A DNA stretch of 64,000 bases from Candidatus Cloacimonetes bacterium HGW-Cloacimonetes-3. GTDB taxonomy: Bacteria; Cloacimonadota; Cloacimonadia; Cloacimonadales; Cloacimonadaceae. The first letter of the stretch is position 1; the number at the start of each line of letters is the position of its first letter. The stretch is taken from the NCBI GenBank assembly GCA_002840645.1, contig PHBO01000011.1, positions 83,563-147,562 of the forward strand, in the 5' to 3' direction. Positions 9,356-16,222 of this stretch are shown here, piece by piece. The notes beneath the pieces were generated by a model. The model saw only the letters and a list, made by a program, of their open reading frames with translations. It did no database searches and was not told the origin of the DNA. Both the position numbers and the translations under genes were made by a program.

Positions 9356-9424
9356 CTTCCTTGCTTGAATTACTTATGCATTACGCATGAATTACGGATG
9401 CGATGCGTATTTCATGCGTAATGC
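9356..9424. repeat. Dispersed palindromic element, copy 1
   Basis: Bases 9356-9411 match the reverse complement of 45510-45565 with one mismatch in 56. Copy 1 also contains a hairpin: arms 9378-9396 and 9406-9424 are complementary over 19 bases with one mismatch around a 9-base loop. It lies between the start of the Sel1 gene and the end of the arsenic operon. Confidence 0.85.
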
Positions 9425-9463
9425 TACCCTAATTGCAGCAAGCGCCAGCTTGTAAAACTTTTA

Positions 9464-9895
9464 TTAGCCGCTGCTTAGGCTTTCAAGCCGCTCCACAATC
9501 CTGGCATGTATATCATCTCTGCAAGCACGAAAAGAGCTAACTACCTCTTCCTCGGGGGCTTTGCCGTATAGAACGGGATCGGCTATGCTGATGTGCACCA
9601 TCTTTACCGGTTTTGGGAAGATAGGGCAGTTACGCTTTGCATGGTCGCAAACACTTATCACCAAGTCCAGATCGTCCATGTACAAAAACTCCGTGATACC
9701 CTTGGATTTCAAGTAGCCTGTTTCTATCCCCAGTTCCTGTAATACCTGTATAGACCGGGGATGCACGTGAGAGGGATGTGTCCCCGCAGAAAACGCCTGC
9801 CAGGTATCCCCGAAATAGTGGTTTATCAAAGCTTCTGCCATAACGCTGCGGCAGGAATTGCCGGTGCAAAGAATCAGCACTTTCTTCTGTGTCAC
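9464..9895 (-). CDS. arsC: Arsenate reductase, low-molecular-weight phosphatase type
   Basis: This 143-residue protein reduces arsenate to arsenite in the cytoplasm. It has the CX5R P-loop C10-TGNS-C15-R16 and the second redox pair Cys83 and Cys90 (VCDHAKRNCP). These match the spacing of thioredoxin-coupled ArsC of Staphylococcus type (Cys10/82/89). The DP of ISIADPVLYG supplies the general acid. Two thioredoxins are encoded in the same operon and are plausible electron donors. It is the last gene of the seven-gene ars operon, 2 bp behind the exported thioredoxin gene. Confidence 0.92.
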   Translation of the reverse strand: MTQKKVLILCTGNSCRSVMAEALINHYFGDTWQAFSAGTHPSHVHPRSIQVLQELGIETGYLKSKGITEFLYMDDLDLVISVCDHAKRNCPIFPKPVKMVHISIADPVLYGKAPEEEVVSSFRACRDDIHARIVERLESLSSG

Positions 9896-9897
9896 AT

Positions 9898-10293
9898 TTA
9901 TTCCTTTTTCGCAGGTTTTCGCTTTATCCCCATATGCGTATCCAGCATCTTGATCATCTCATCTTTGGGGTAGAATCCTTCATGGCGGCTAAATTCCTTG
10001 CCGTCCTTATCCAGAAACACCTGGGTGGGGATAACACGCACTTTATACTTTGTGGACATAGCCTTGTTTTCCGGCTTCCAGACATCGTAGAAGATCACTT
10101 CTATCTTATCGCCATACACCGCTTCCACTTCCTTCATCACAGGCTGCATCATCTTGCAGGGAATGCAGTTAACAGAGCCAAGCTCAATGAAGGTAACCAG
10201 TGGCTTGGGTGGTTTTACCTTGGCACTTAACTCTGTGCAGCAAAGAAAAAGCACTAAGCTAAGGAGGAGGATTGCATGCCATAATCTATTCAT
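9898..10293 (-). CDS. Exported thioredoxin-like protein
   Basis: The ATG at 10293 follows the preceding stop by one base and gives a signal sequence (MNRLWHAILLLSLVLFL) before a thioredoxin fold; 131 residues. The redox motif is Cys43-Ile-Pro-Cys46 with the cis-Pro segment RVIPTQVFLD. The exported location distinguishes it from the small cytoplasmic thioredoxin two genes upstream. With the CcdA-like membrane protein in the same operon it could carry thiol electrons across the inner membrane. A lipoprotein reading of FLCC is possible but not convincing. Confidence 0.85.
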   Translation of the reverse strand: MNRLWHAILLLSLVLFLCCTELSAKVKPPKPLVTFIELGSVNCIPCKMMQPVMKEVEAVYGDKIEVIFYDVWKPENKAMSTKYKVRVIPTQVFLDKDGKEFSRHEGFYPKDEMIKMLDTHMGIKRKPAKKE

Positions 10294-10294
10294 T

Positions 10295-10714
10295 CTATAG
10301 TCCTTTGTCTGATACTTTTTGCACAAGTATATCAATTAGAGCGGGATCAAAGCTAAATGTGCCTTCTTTCTTGATGCCCAACTGCGTAATGATTACATGT
10401 TTATAGTTTGTTTTACCCTGCTTATCAAACATTTTCTTCAGGCAAGCTACTGCACAGCCATCGATCAGCAGGTCTTTGGGCGTATCGGGAGCAGTAACAC
10501 TTCCACAGGCACAATCCCCCGCGCCTACGCAAACAGCGCAGCCCATCTTATACTTGCCTGCAAGGTGCAAAGCCTTGGTTAGCTCCAGAGTTATAATCCC
10601 TACATTGCTGGCTCCCGTGCATGCATAAACGCTTGCCGGAGCATCATTGGTAACGCAGCCGGTGTCACAGCTGATATTGCTGCTGCTGCCACAATCGCAT
10701 TTACATTCAGCCAC
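10295..10714 (-). CDS. DGC-domain putative zinc-binding protein
   Basis: This 139-residue cysteine-rich protein has an N-terminal cluster (CKCDCG, CDTGC), then VYACTGASNVG, GCAVCVGAGDCACG and DGCAVACLKK. These are characteristic of the DGC family of putative metal-binding proteins. Members are often found in arsenic and thioredoxin neighbourhoods. A role in binding arsenite or zinc, or in thiol transfer, is inferred. The gene is tightly packed: 3 bp after the small thioredoxin and 1 bp before the exported one. Confidence 0.8.
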   Translation of the reverse strand: MAECKCDCGSSSNISCDTGCVTNDAPASVYACTGASNVGIITLELTKALHLAGKYKMGCAVCVGAGDCACGSVTAPDTPKDLLIDGCAVACLKKMFDKQGKTNYKHVIITQLGIKKEGTFSFDPALIDILVQKVSDKGL

Positions 10715-10717
10715 GGG

Positions 10718-10957
10718 TTACATTCCTTTATTGATGAAAGCTTTCACATCTGAGGGAGACAACAGCTTACCGCTGGAGACCACCTTCTCATCTATCACCA
10801 GTGCGGGGGTCGTCATCACGCCATAAGCCATGATGGCAGTTAGATCGGTAACCTTTTCCACGGTAGCGGCAACACCGCTTTCGGCGATTGCTTTGTTCAC
10901 GTTTTCTTCCAGCTTCTTGCATTTGCTGCAGCCGCTGCCAAGTACTTTAATGATCAT
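10718..10957 (-). CDS. Small thioredoxin (TM0996/MTH895 family)
   Basis: This 79-residue glutaredoxin-size thioredoxin has the redox centre GSGC-SK-C-KK (Cys10, Cys13) and cis-Pro in MTTPALVID. It matches the redox-active disulfide protein 2 family, which commonly sits beside CcdA-like permeases and ArsP permeases. It is cytoplasmic, with no signal peptide. It probably supplies electrons to ArsC or to the adjacent membrane protein. AAAGGAG precedes the start. Confidence 0.9.
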   Translation of the reverse strand: MIIKVLGSGCSKCKKLEENVNKAIAESGVAATVEKVTDLTAIMAYGVMTTPALVIDEKVVSSGKLLSPSDVKAFINKGM

Positions 10958-10968
10958 GATAAACTCCT

Positions 10969-11664
10969 TTATTTGAAGATAAGATATACTCCGGCAGCGA
11001 TTACCAGCACTGCACAGAGACGTTTTAAGATTATTAAGCCGCGTGACCCTTCATTCCAGTTCAGCACTTTTTGCACCATGCCAAGCGAAGTTCCGGCAAA
11101 TACTATCACCATGCAATGTCCCACTCCATACACCAGCATAATGATAATCGCCATGGGCATATTGGTAGCTCCCAGGCTGAATGCCAGCGTCAAAACAGGT
11201 GCCATAAAGGCAAAAGCACAAGGTCCCAGTGCCAAACCGAACAACAAGCCTACGATGAATACCACCAAAGGCTTGGTGCCATCAGGCTTCAACTTTGAGA
11301 TAAATGAGATGCTGCCGATAGGAATGATATCCAGCAGCAGGATCCCACCCAGACACAAAGCTATGCCAAAGATTAAGTTTGCATGGCTGCCCAGATCACC
11401 CAGCATCCTGCCTAAAAGAGCAGTGATAACCCCGATCAGGGCGATACTTAGCAATACTCCCACGGAAAACAGCAGGCTTAAGCGAAAGGTCTGTTTTATG
11501 CTTAGCGTTCGTTTCCCCATCAGCATTGCCACTACCAGGGGGATGCTGGAAAGATGGCAGGGGCTTAGCAGCACACTCGCAATACCCCACAAAAAGCTTG
11601 CCAGCGCAGCTATGGCAAGATTGCCGTAAAGGGCAGTGTACAGGGAGTTGAAGATGCCTTCCAT
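10969..11664 (-). CDS. CcdA/DsbD-like membrane thiol transporter (ArsG-like permease)
   Basis: This 231-residue protein has about six membrane spans. Cys36 in SPCHLSS (first span) and Cys149 in GPCAFAF (fourth span) are the paired cysteines by which CcdA-type proteins pass electrons across the membrane. Homologues in some ars operons are named ArsG and linked to efflux of trivalent organoarsenicals. Between a permease and a thioredoxin, either a thiol relay or arsenical efflux would fit; the sequence does not decide. It begins directly at the end of arsP with no gap. Confidence 0.82.
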   Translation of the reverse strand: MEGIFNSLYTALYGNLAIAALASFLWGIASVLLSPCHLSSIPLVVAMLMGKRTLSIKQTFRLSLLFSVGVLLSIALIGVITALLGRMLGDLGSHANLIFGIALCLGGILLLDIIPIGSISFISKLKPDGTKPLVVFIVGLLFGLALGPCAFAFMAPVLTLAFSLGATNMPMAIIIMLVYGVGHCMVIVFAGTSLGMVQKVLNWNEGSRGLIILKRLCAVLVIAAGVYLIFK

Positions 11665-12633
11665 TTACATTATCCAGTTGAACAAATAGCCAGTGAACAC
11701 TATTCCCGATCCCACGATGGCGATGAAGATCATCAATAATCTTGGTTTCAACACTCTGCGCAGCAGAATCATCTCCGGCAAGCTGAGGGCTGTTACCGCC
11801 ATCATGAACGCCAGTGAGGTGCCCATTGCCACTCCGGCACGGGTAAGCTCGCTAACCAAGGGAATCACACCTGCCGCATTGGCGTACAACGGAATCCCTA
11901 CCAGCACCGCGACCAGCACCGCAAAGGGATTACCTTTGCCTGCCAGATGAGCTAATGCATTTGCCGGCACCCAACCATGCATGATGCCGCCAATTCCTAT
12001 GCCGATAACCACATATATCCATATTTTCTTTAGCAGTTCCCAGGTGAAGCTCCAGGCATCCTGCAATCTTTCTTTTTGGGAAGGCGTTGCCATTTCCGTA
12101 GCGGCACCAACCTTCATTTGCCAAACCTTGTCTTCCACATAGCGTTCCAGCTTCAGTCTGCCGATGATCATCCCGCTAATGATGGCGATAAGCTCTCCGG
12201 AGATCACATAGATCAGGGCTATCTTCCAGCCGAATAACACATAAAGCAAGCCTAATGCCACTTCATTAACCATCGGTGCGGCAATTAGATAACTAAAGGT
12301 TACTCCCAGAGGGATGCCTGCTTCCACAAAACCAATGAACAGCGGTACGGCGGAGCAGCTGCAAAAAGGAGTTACTATTCCCAACAGCGCTGCCATAATG
12401 TGCCCGACAAAGGTGCTGCCTTTCCGCTTTGCCAGAATCGCCTTGGTGCGCTCCGGCGGGAAGTAGCTGCGGATGTAAGTTATTACTACAATAATGACCG
12501 ATAGCAAGATGAATATCTTGATCGTATCAAACAAAAAGAATTGCAGAGCCGAAGCCCAGTGATTTGCCTCATCCATCCCAAACAGGCTATATACCATCCA
12601 CTTTGTGATAGCATCCCACCATCCAAACATCAT
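11665..12633 (-). CDS. arsP: ArsP-type permease
   Basis: This 322-residue permease of the DUF318/ArsP family has about eight to ten membrane segments and the signature TPFCSCSAVPLF near residue 90, followed by AAPMVNEVAL. The cysteines of this motif are thought to coordinate trivalent organoarsenicals in characterised ArsP proteins. Some members of the family have other thiol-linked substrates. It is 4 bp behind arsR and abuts the CcdA-like gene. Two adjacent ATGs (12633 and 12630) are possible starts. Confidence 0.87.
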   Translation of the reverse strand: MMFGWWDAITKWMVYSLFGMDEANHWASALQFFLFDTIKIFILLSVIIVVITYIRSYFPPERTKAILAKRKGSTFVGHIMAALLGIVTPFCSCSAVPLFIGFVEAGIPLGVTFSYLIAAPMVNEVALGLLYVLFGWKIALIYVISGELIAIISGMIIGRLKLERYVEDKVWQMKVGAATEMATPSQKERLQDAWSFTWELLKKIWIYVVIGIGIGGIMHGWVPANALAHLAGKGNPFAVLVAVLVGIPLYANAAGVIPLVSELTRAGVAMGTSLAFMMAVTALSLPEMILLRRVLKPRLLMIFIAIVGSGIVFTGYLFNWIM

Positions 12634-12637
12634 CGCC

Positions 12638-12916
12638 TCACTTCATCTTTCTCATACAGGAATAAAAGTCCAATACGCAAGGACACAGCAAGCTGTAAAA
12701 CACTTGGTTATTATGCTTGCGGCTGGAGATAATCCCTGCTTGTTTTAGTACAGACAGGTGTTTGGATACAGTGGACATGTCTAATCCTATATGTGCCTGT
12801 AGTTCGCATACACATTGCTCTTTTTCCTTTAACATATCCAGAATGAACAAGCGGGTGGGGTTTGCCATCGCTTTCATTATCACAGTCATCTGTACGTATT
12901 TGCTATCATTTCTCAT
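12638..12916 (-). CDS. arsR: ArsR-family metalloregulator
   Basis: The preferred ATG at 12916 follows GAGGA by 5 bases and gives 92 residues, the usual size of ArsR repressors. A reading from 13075 would add 53 residues of low-complexity character and is unlikely. The winged helix is complete (ANPTRLFILDML, then DMSTVSKHLSVLKQAGII). EQCVCELQ (Cys35, Cys37) corresponds to the ELCVCDL arsenite site, and Cys78, Cys80 and Cys87 lie at the C-terminus. It presumably represses the seven-gene operon it heads and leaves DNA when As(III) binds. Confidence 0.9.
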   Translation of the reverse strand: MRNDSKYVQMTVIMKAMANPTRLFILDMLKEKEQCVCELQAHIGLDMSTVSKHLSVLKQAGIISSRKHNNQVFYSLLCPCVLDFYSCMRKMK

Positions 12917-13110
12917 TGGTTCCTCGTTTATGTTTAAACCGTATTTTGCCACTTTGCCAAATAGCCAAGATTGGTCAAGCTTTTTTTCTTGCTTCTTATC
13001 GACATCTGACACTAAGCCCACCATGATAAGACCTTTGAATAATCGGAACGTTGAATTTATTCGGCTGGACAGCAAGATTTATCTGGTGAGAAGCATTCGC
13101 ACATTTGTGC

Positions 13111-13137
13111 TTGACATATATGGCATTACGAAATAAT
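13111..13137 (+). promoter_or_regulatory. Candidate promoter for nadC
   Basis: TTGACA at 13111 and AATAAT at 13132 lie 15 bp apart in the divergent arsR/nadC gap. The spacer is short, so this is only a candidate. It would give a leader of about 120 nt before nadC, containing the hairpin at 13223-13252. Confidence 0.3.
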
Positions 13138-13222
13138 CGGTTCTTTCCAAAGAGGATAGATTATATATGTGTTATGAAAACAAAAAGTTATGCGAACAAA
13201 GTGTTAAACAAATAGAAGCAAA

Positions 13223-13252
13223 GCATTTGCCGTCGGCAGATGCTTTTTTTTT
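13223..13252 (+). terminator. Intrinsic-terminator-like hairpin in the nadC leader
   Basis: A GC-rich stem (GCATTTGCC pairing with GGCAGATGC, one G-U pair) is followed at once by nine T's. It ends about 6 bases before the nadC ribosome binding site. No plus-strand gene lies upstream, because arsR is divergent, so its natural reading is a transcription attenuator for nadC. Confidence 0.7.
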
Positions 13253-13266
13253 GCTTTGGAGGCAGC

Positions 13267-14088
13267 ATGTTTCTTGACGAATTAATCCGTAAAAGTTTGG
13301 AAGAAGATATCGGCACCGGGGATATTACTACAAAATATCTGGATTTAGAGCCTATAAACAGCACCGCCTTCATAGTTGCCAAAGCTGATGGTGTGCTTGC
13401 CGGAGCGGAAGTAGCCCGATCGGTGTTTAAGATGGTAGATCCTGAGCTTAAGATAACCCTTTACCGCAAGGATGGCGACAAGCTTCGCCCCAAGGACGAA
13501 ATCATGCGCCTTGAGGGGCGTCCGGGCTCTATTCTGCAAGGCGAAAGAACTGCCTTAAATTTCATGCAGCGGATGTCCGGAATCGCTACCAAGACAGCCC
13601 AATTGGTTGCTTTAATCGGTAAAACAGATACCAAGCTGCTGGATACTCGCAAGACCACTCCCATGCTAAGGACACTGGAAAAGTACTCAGTGCGCATTGG
13701 CGGGGGATTTAACCATCGCTTCGGATTGTTCGATATGGTGCTGATAAAAGAGAATCATATCCGTGCCTGCGGTTCTATCACATCGGCAGTGCAACGCATT
13801 CGTAACCACAACACTACCTATAAAATAGAAGTGGAAGTCACCAATATGGCCGAGCTTGATGAAGCCTTTAATGCCGGTGTGGATAGGGTTATGCTGGATA
13901 ATATGAAGCCTGCCGAGATAAAAGCAGCGGTTAAGAAATATAAAAAGCGCATGGAATTTGAAGTTTCGGGCGGTATAACAGAGGAGAACATACTGGCTTA
14001 TGCCAAAACAGGCGTTCAGTATATTTCCTCAGGTGCCCTTACGCATTCCTATAAATCACTGGATATCAGCCTTTTATTTAAGGAGTAA
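13267..14088 (+). CDS. nadC: Nicotinate-nucleotide pyrophosphorylase (carboxylating)
   Basis: This enzyme makes nicotinate mononucleotide from quinolinate and PRPP in de novo NAD synthesis. The ATG at 13267 is preceded by TTGGAGG and gives the standard N-terminus (MFLDELIRKSLEEDIGTGDIT); 273 residues. Signature blocks are present: GERTALNFMQRMSGIAT, TRKTTPMLRTLEKYSVRIGGG, HRFGLFDMVLIKENHI, EVEV, DRVMLDNM and FEVSGGI, which hold the quinolinate- and PRPP-binding Arg, His and Lys residues. nadA and nadB are not in the window. It is 2 bp from the next gene. Confidence 0.95.
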   Translation: MFLDELIRKSLEEDIGTGDITTKYLDLEPINSTAFIVAKADGVLAGAEVARSVFKMVDPELKITLYRKDGDKLRPKDEIMRLEGRPGSILQGERTALNFMQRMSGIATKTAQLVALIGKTDTKLLDTRKTTPMLRTLEKYSVRIGGGFNHRFGLFDMVLIKENHIRACGSITSAVQRIRNHNTTYKIEVEVTNMAELDEAFNAGVDRVMLDNMKPAEIKAAVKKYKKRMEFEVSGGITEENILAYAKTGVQYISSGALTHSYKSLDISLLFKE

Positions 14089-14090
14089 GA

Positions 14091-14825
14091 ATGGAAGATC
14101 AACTGCGGACTTTAGCCAAAATGCAAGCTTTAGATAGCGAGATCGGTAGATACAAGGTATTGCAGCAAGAATTACCCAAGCAGCTTAATGAGATTATAGA
14201 AAGCGTGGAGCAGGCTACCATAAACATGCTTGCCTGCGAAACCGTGCGTTCCGAGATTGCCAAGAAACAACGCAGTCTGGAAGCAGACATCAAAACACAT
14301 CAGGAACAAAGTAAGAAATACGCCACGCAGCTATCCGAGATTAAGAATAACAAAGAATACAAGGCATTGAACAGCGAGATTAGCTACTTGAAGAACAAGA
14401 TTTCCGAGATTGAATCTCAGCTTCTGGAACTGATGGAAGAAGAAAATGCTGCCAGGGAAACCGTTGTTGCTGCCAAAGCAGAGCTGGAAAAAGCAGAGCA
14501 GAGCAAACGGGATAAAGAGGGCGACCTGCGTCATCAGATAGAAGGTTTGGAAACCAAGATCGAAGAAGTGCGGGCGCAGCGTAACGACCTGGCGCGTACC
14601 CTGCCCGTTCCAGTGGTGAAGCACTACGGCAACATGATAAAAAACAAAAGCAATCAGGCGGTGGCTTTCACCCGTGATGGTTCGTGCGGGGCATGTGGCT
14701 TTGTTATCCGCCAGCAGACGCGTATCGAGCTGCAACTGATGCGCAAGCTTATCTTCTGCGAGAACTGCGGTAGGATACTGATGAACCGCTTTGTAGCTGT
14801 AGAACCAGAAAACACTGAAGTATAG
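14091..14825 (+). CDS. Coiled-coil protein with C4 zinc ribbon
   Basis: In this 244-residue protein, residues 1-170 form a long charged coiled coil. The C-terminus has CGACG and CENCG, giving a C4 zinc ribbon of the zf-RING_7/DUF164 type. The family occurs widely in bacteria and commonly lies immediately before the RNase P RNA gene, as it does here. Links to nucleic acid or ribosome handling have been suggested; I infer no specific role. The GGAGTAAG ribosome binding site overlaps the end of nadC. Confidence 0.87.
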   Translation: MEDQLRTLAKMQALDSEIGRYKVLQQELPKQLNEIIESVEQATINMLACETVRSEIAKKQRSLEADIKTHQEQSKKYATQLSEIKNNKEYKALNSEISYLKNKISEIESQLLELMEEENAARETVVAAKAELEKAEQSKRDKEGDLRHQIEGLETKIEEVRAQRNDLARTLPVPVVKHYGNMIKNKSNQAVAFTRDGSCGACGFVIRQQTRIELQLMRKLIFCENCGRILMNRFVAVEPENTEV

Positions 14826-14831
14826 ATAATT

Positions 14832-15200
14832 ACAGGGAAGAACAGATGTTCGCTGCGCAATTTAGCGCAGAGGAAAGTCCGGACACCACAGGGCGGGATA
14901 CTTCCTAACGGGAAGCTGCAGCAATGCAGAGCCAGCTCCACAGAAACAGAAACAAACCGCCTTTCGCCTTTATGGTGATTGGCAAGGGTGAAATGGTAGT
15001 GTAAGAGACTACCGGTATCTTTGGTGACAAGGATAGCCAGGAAAGCCTTATCCGGTGCAATGCCAAATAGGAAAGCTATGATGCTGCCCGCATCGCTTTC
15101 GGGTAGGCAGCTTGAGCTTGCTCGTGAGGGCAAGCCCAGATGGATGAACATCACCTTCGGGAAACCGGGGGCACAGAATCCGGCTTACGGTCTTCCCTGT
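14832..15200 (+). ncRNA. rnpB: RNase P RNA, bacterial type A
   Basis: This is the catalytic RNA that trims tRNA 5' leaders. The conserved core is clear: GAGGAAAGTCCGGACACC and CACAGGGCGGGA near the 5' end, AGAGACTACCGG in the middle, and ACAGAATCCGGCTTACGG near the 3' end. The ends pair as P1 (ACAGGGAAGA with TCTTCCCTGT), which fixes the limits to within a few bases. About 369 nt, a normal length. It begins 6 bp after the zinc-ribbon gene and may share its transcript. Confidence 0.95.
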
Positions 15201-15244
15201 TTAATATAAAAAGGATGCTCATGAACCACTCAAAAGGAGCAAGA

Positions 15245-16093
15245 ATGATCAAGAAAGCTATGCTGCTGTTAATCGTACTTAGCATTATAGGCTATGTTGC
15301 ATTATCTGCCAGAGCACCCAAAGAATACATCTTGCAAACCAGCATCATTGATGAAGCTTCCGGTATTGCTCGGGGAATTGTTAACGATGGCATCCTTTGG
15401 ACGCATAACGACTCCGGCGGGAAGCCGCACGTATATGCCATTGATAGCAAGGAGAACCTGCGCGCTACATTAGTATTAGACGGAGTTAAAAACAGGGATT
15501 GGGAAGATATTGCATCTGCCACTGATCCACGGACAGGTAAAGTGTACCTATATGTAGGGGAGATCGGCGATAATGGAGCCAGATACCCTTCCGTAACAGT
15601 ATATAAAGTGGAAGAGCCTCGCATTAATAACACAGATAGCACATACACAGCCACTGCAATTGATAAATTCGAAATAAACTACGAAGACGGTGCCCGTGAT
15701 GCGGAAGCACTGTTTATTGATCCCTCCAGCCAGGATATATACATCATCTCCAAGAGGGAAGAGCAGGTGGGGTTATACCGCATTGCCAAACCTTCCACCC
15801 GGGAAACCAACATTGCTAAAAGGATAAGCACCTTCCCCTTTGGTTGGGTTACCGCCGCAGATATCTCTGGAAATGGAAAGAAGCTACTGGTTAAGACCTA
15901 CACCGGCGTATGGCAGTATAAACTGAGCAAGAATAAAAGCGGGGAGTTTGTCCTGAATAAAAAGCCGAAATCCATGCCCTATATGCTTGAACCTCAAGGC
16001 GAAGCGATATGTTATGACAGCAAAGGCAAAGCATACTTCACGCTAAGCGAAGCAGGAAAAGAAGGCTCACAGATTCTGTATTATTATAAGTGA
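15245..16093 (+). CDS. Exported beta-propeller-like protein of unknown function
   Basis: The ATG at 15245 follows AAAGGAG and gives a signal anchor or signal peptide (MIKKAMLLLIVLSIIGYVAL); 282 residues. The body has repeated beta-blade-like stretches (EASGIARGIVNDGILWTHND, VYLYVGEIGDNG, DIYIISKREEQVGLYRI), suggesting a six- or seven-bladed propeller. I see no catalytic motif. Its last codons and stop are part of a GTGAG repeat (16090-16146). It stands alone between rnpB and a bidirectional terminator. Confidence 0.7.
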   Translation: MIKKAMLLLIVLSIIGYVALSARAPKEYILQTSIIDEASGIARGIVNDGILWTHNDSGGKPHVYAIDSKENLRATLVLDGVKNRDWEDIASATDPRTGKVYLYVGEIGDNGARYPSVTVYKVEEPRINNTDSTYTATAIDKFEINYEDGARDAEALFIDPSSQDIYIISKREEQVGLYRIAKPSTRETNIAKRISTFPFGWVTAADISGNGKKLLVKTYTGVWQYKLSKNKSGEFVLNKKPKSMPYMLEPQGEAICYDSKGKAYFTLSEAGKEGSQILYYYK

Positions 16094-16146
16094 GAGTGAT
16101 GAAGCACAAGTGAGTATTTCATAGTGAGAGTGCTGTGCACAGGCGA
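16090..16146. repeat. GTGAG-type short repeats, locus 1
   Basis: Two units beginning GTGAGAGTG (16090 and 16124), each followed by a GCACA block. The second unit matches the unit at 22482 with few differences (GCTGTGCACAGG against GCTGCGCACAGG). The first unit supplies the stop codon of the preceding gene. Confidence 0.6.
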
Positions 16147-16163
16147 TTAACTCATTTCAAATA

Positions 16164-16194
16164 GAAAGCCCCGGAGATTAACCGGGGCTTTCTT
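16164..16194. terminator. Bidirectional intrinsic terminator
   Basis: An 11-bp perfect stem (GAAAGCCCCGG with CCGGGGCTTTC) around a 7-base loop, flanked by T-rich or A-rich sequence on both sides. It lies between the convergent gene ends at 16093 and 16223 and can serve both. Confidence 0.85.
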
Positions 16195-16222
16195 ACCTAA
16201 GGCTTTACTTAGTTTATGTACT

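Noticed and set aside
10973..11629. A 218-codon open frame on the plus strand opposite the CcdA-like gene
   Set aside because: It is antisense to a clear membrane protein gene; its composition (many Pro, Thr and Ser) is what reverse-reading of such a gene gives, and no family motif is present.
12917..13075. A 53-residue N-terminal extension of ArsR
   Set aside because: The ATG at 12916 has a good ribosome binding site and gives the normal family length; the extension would occupy the arsR promoter region.
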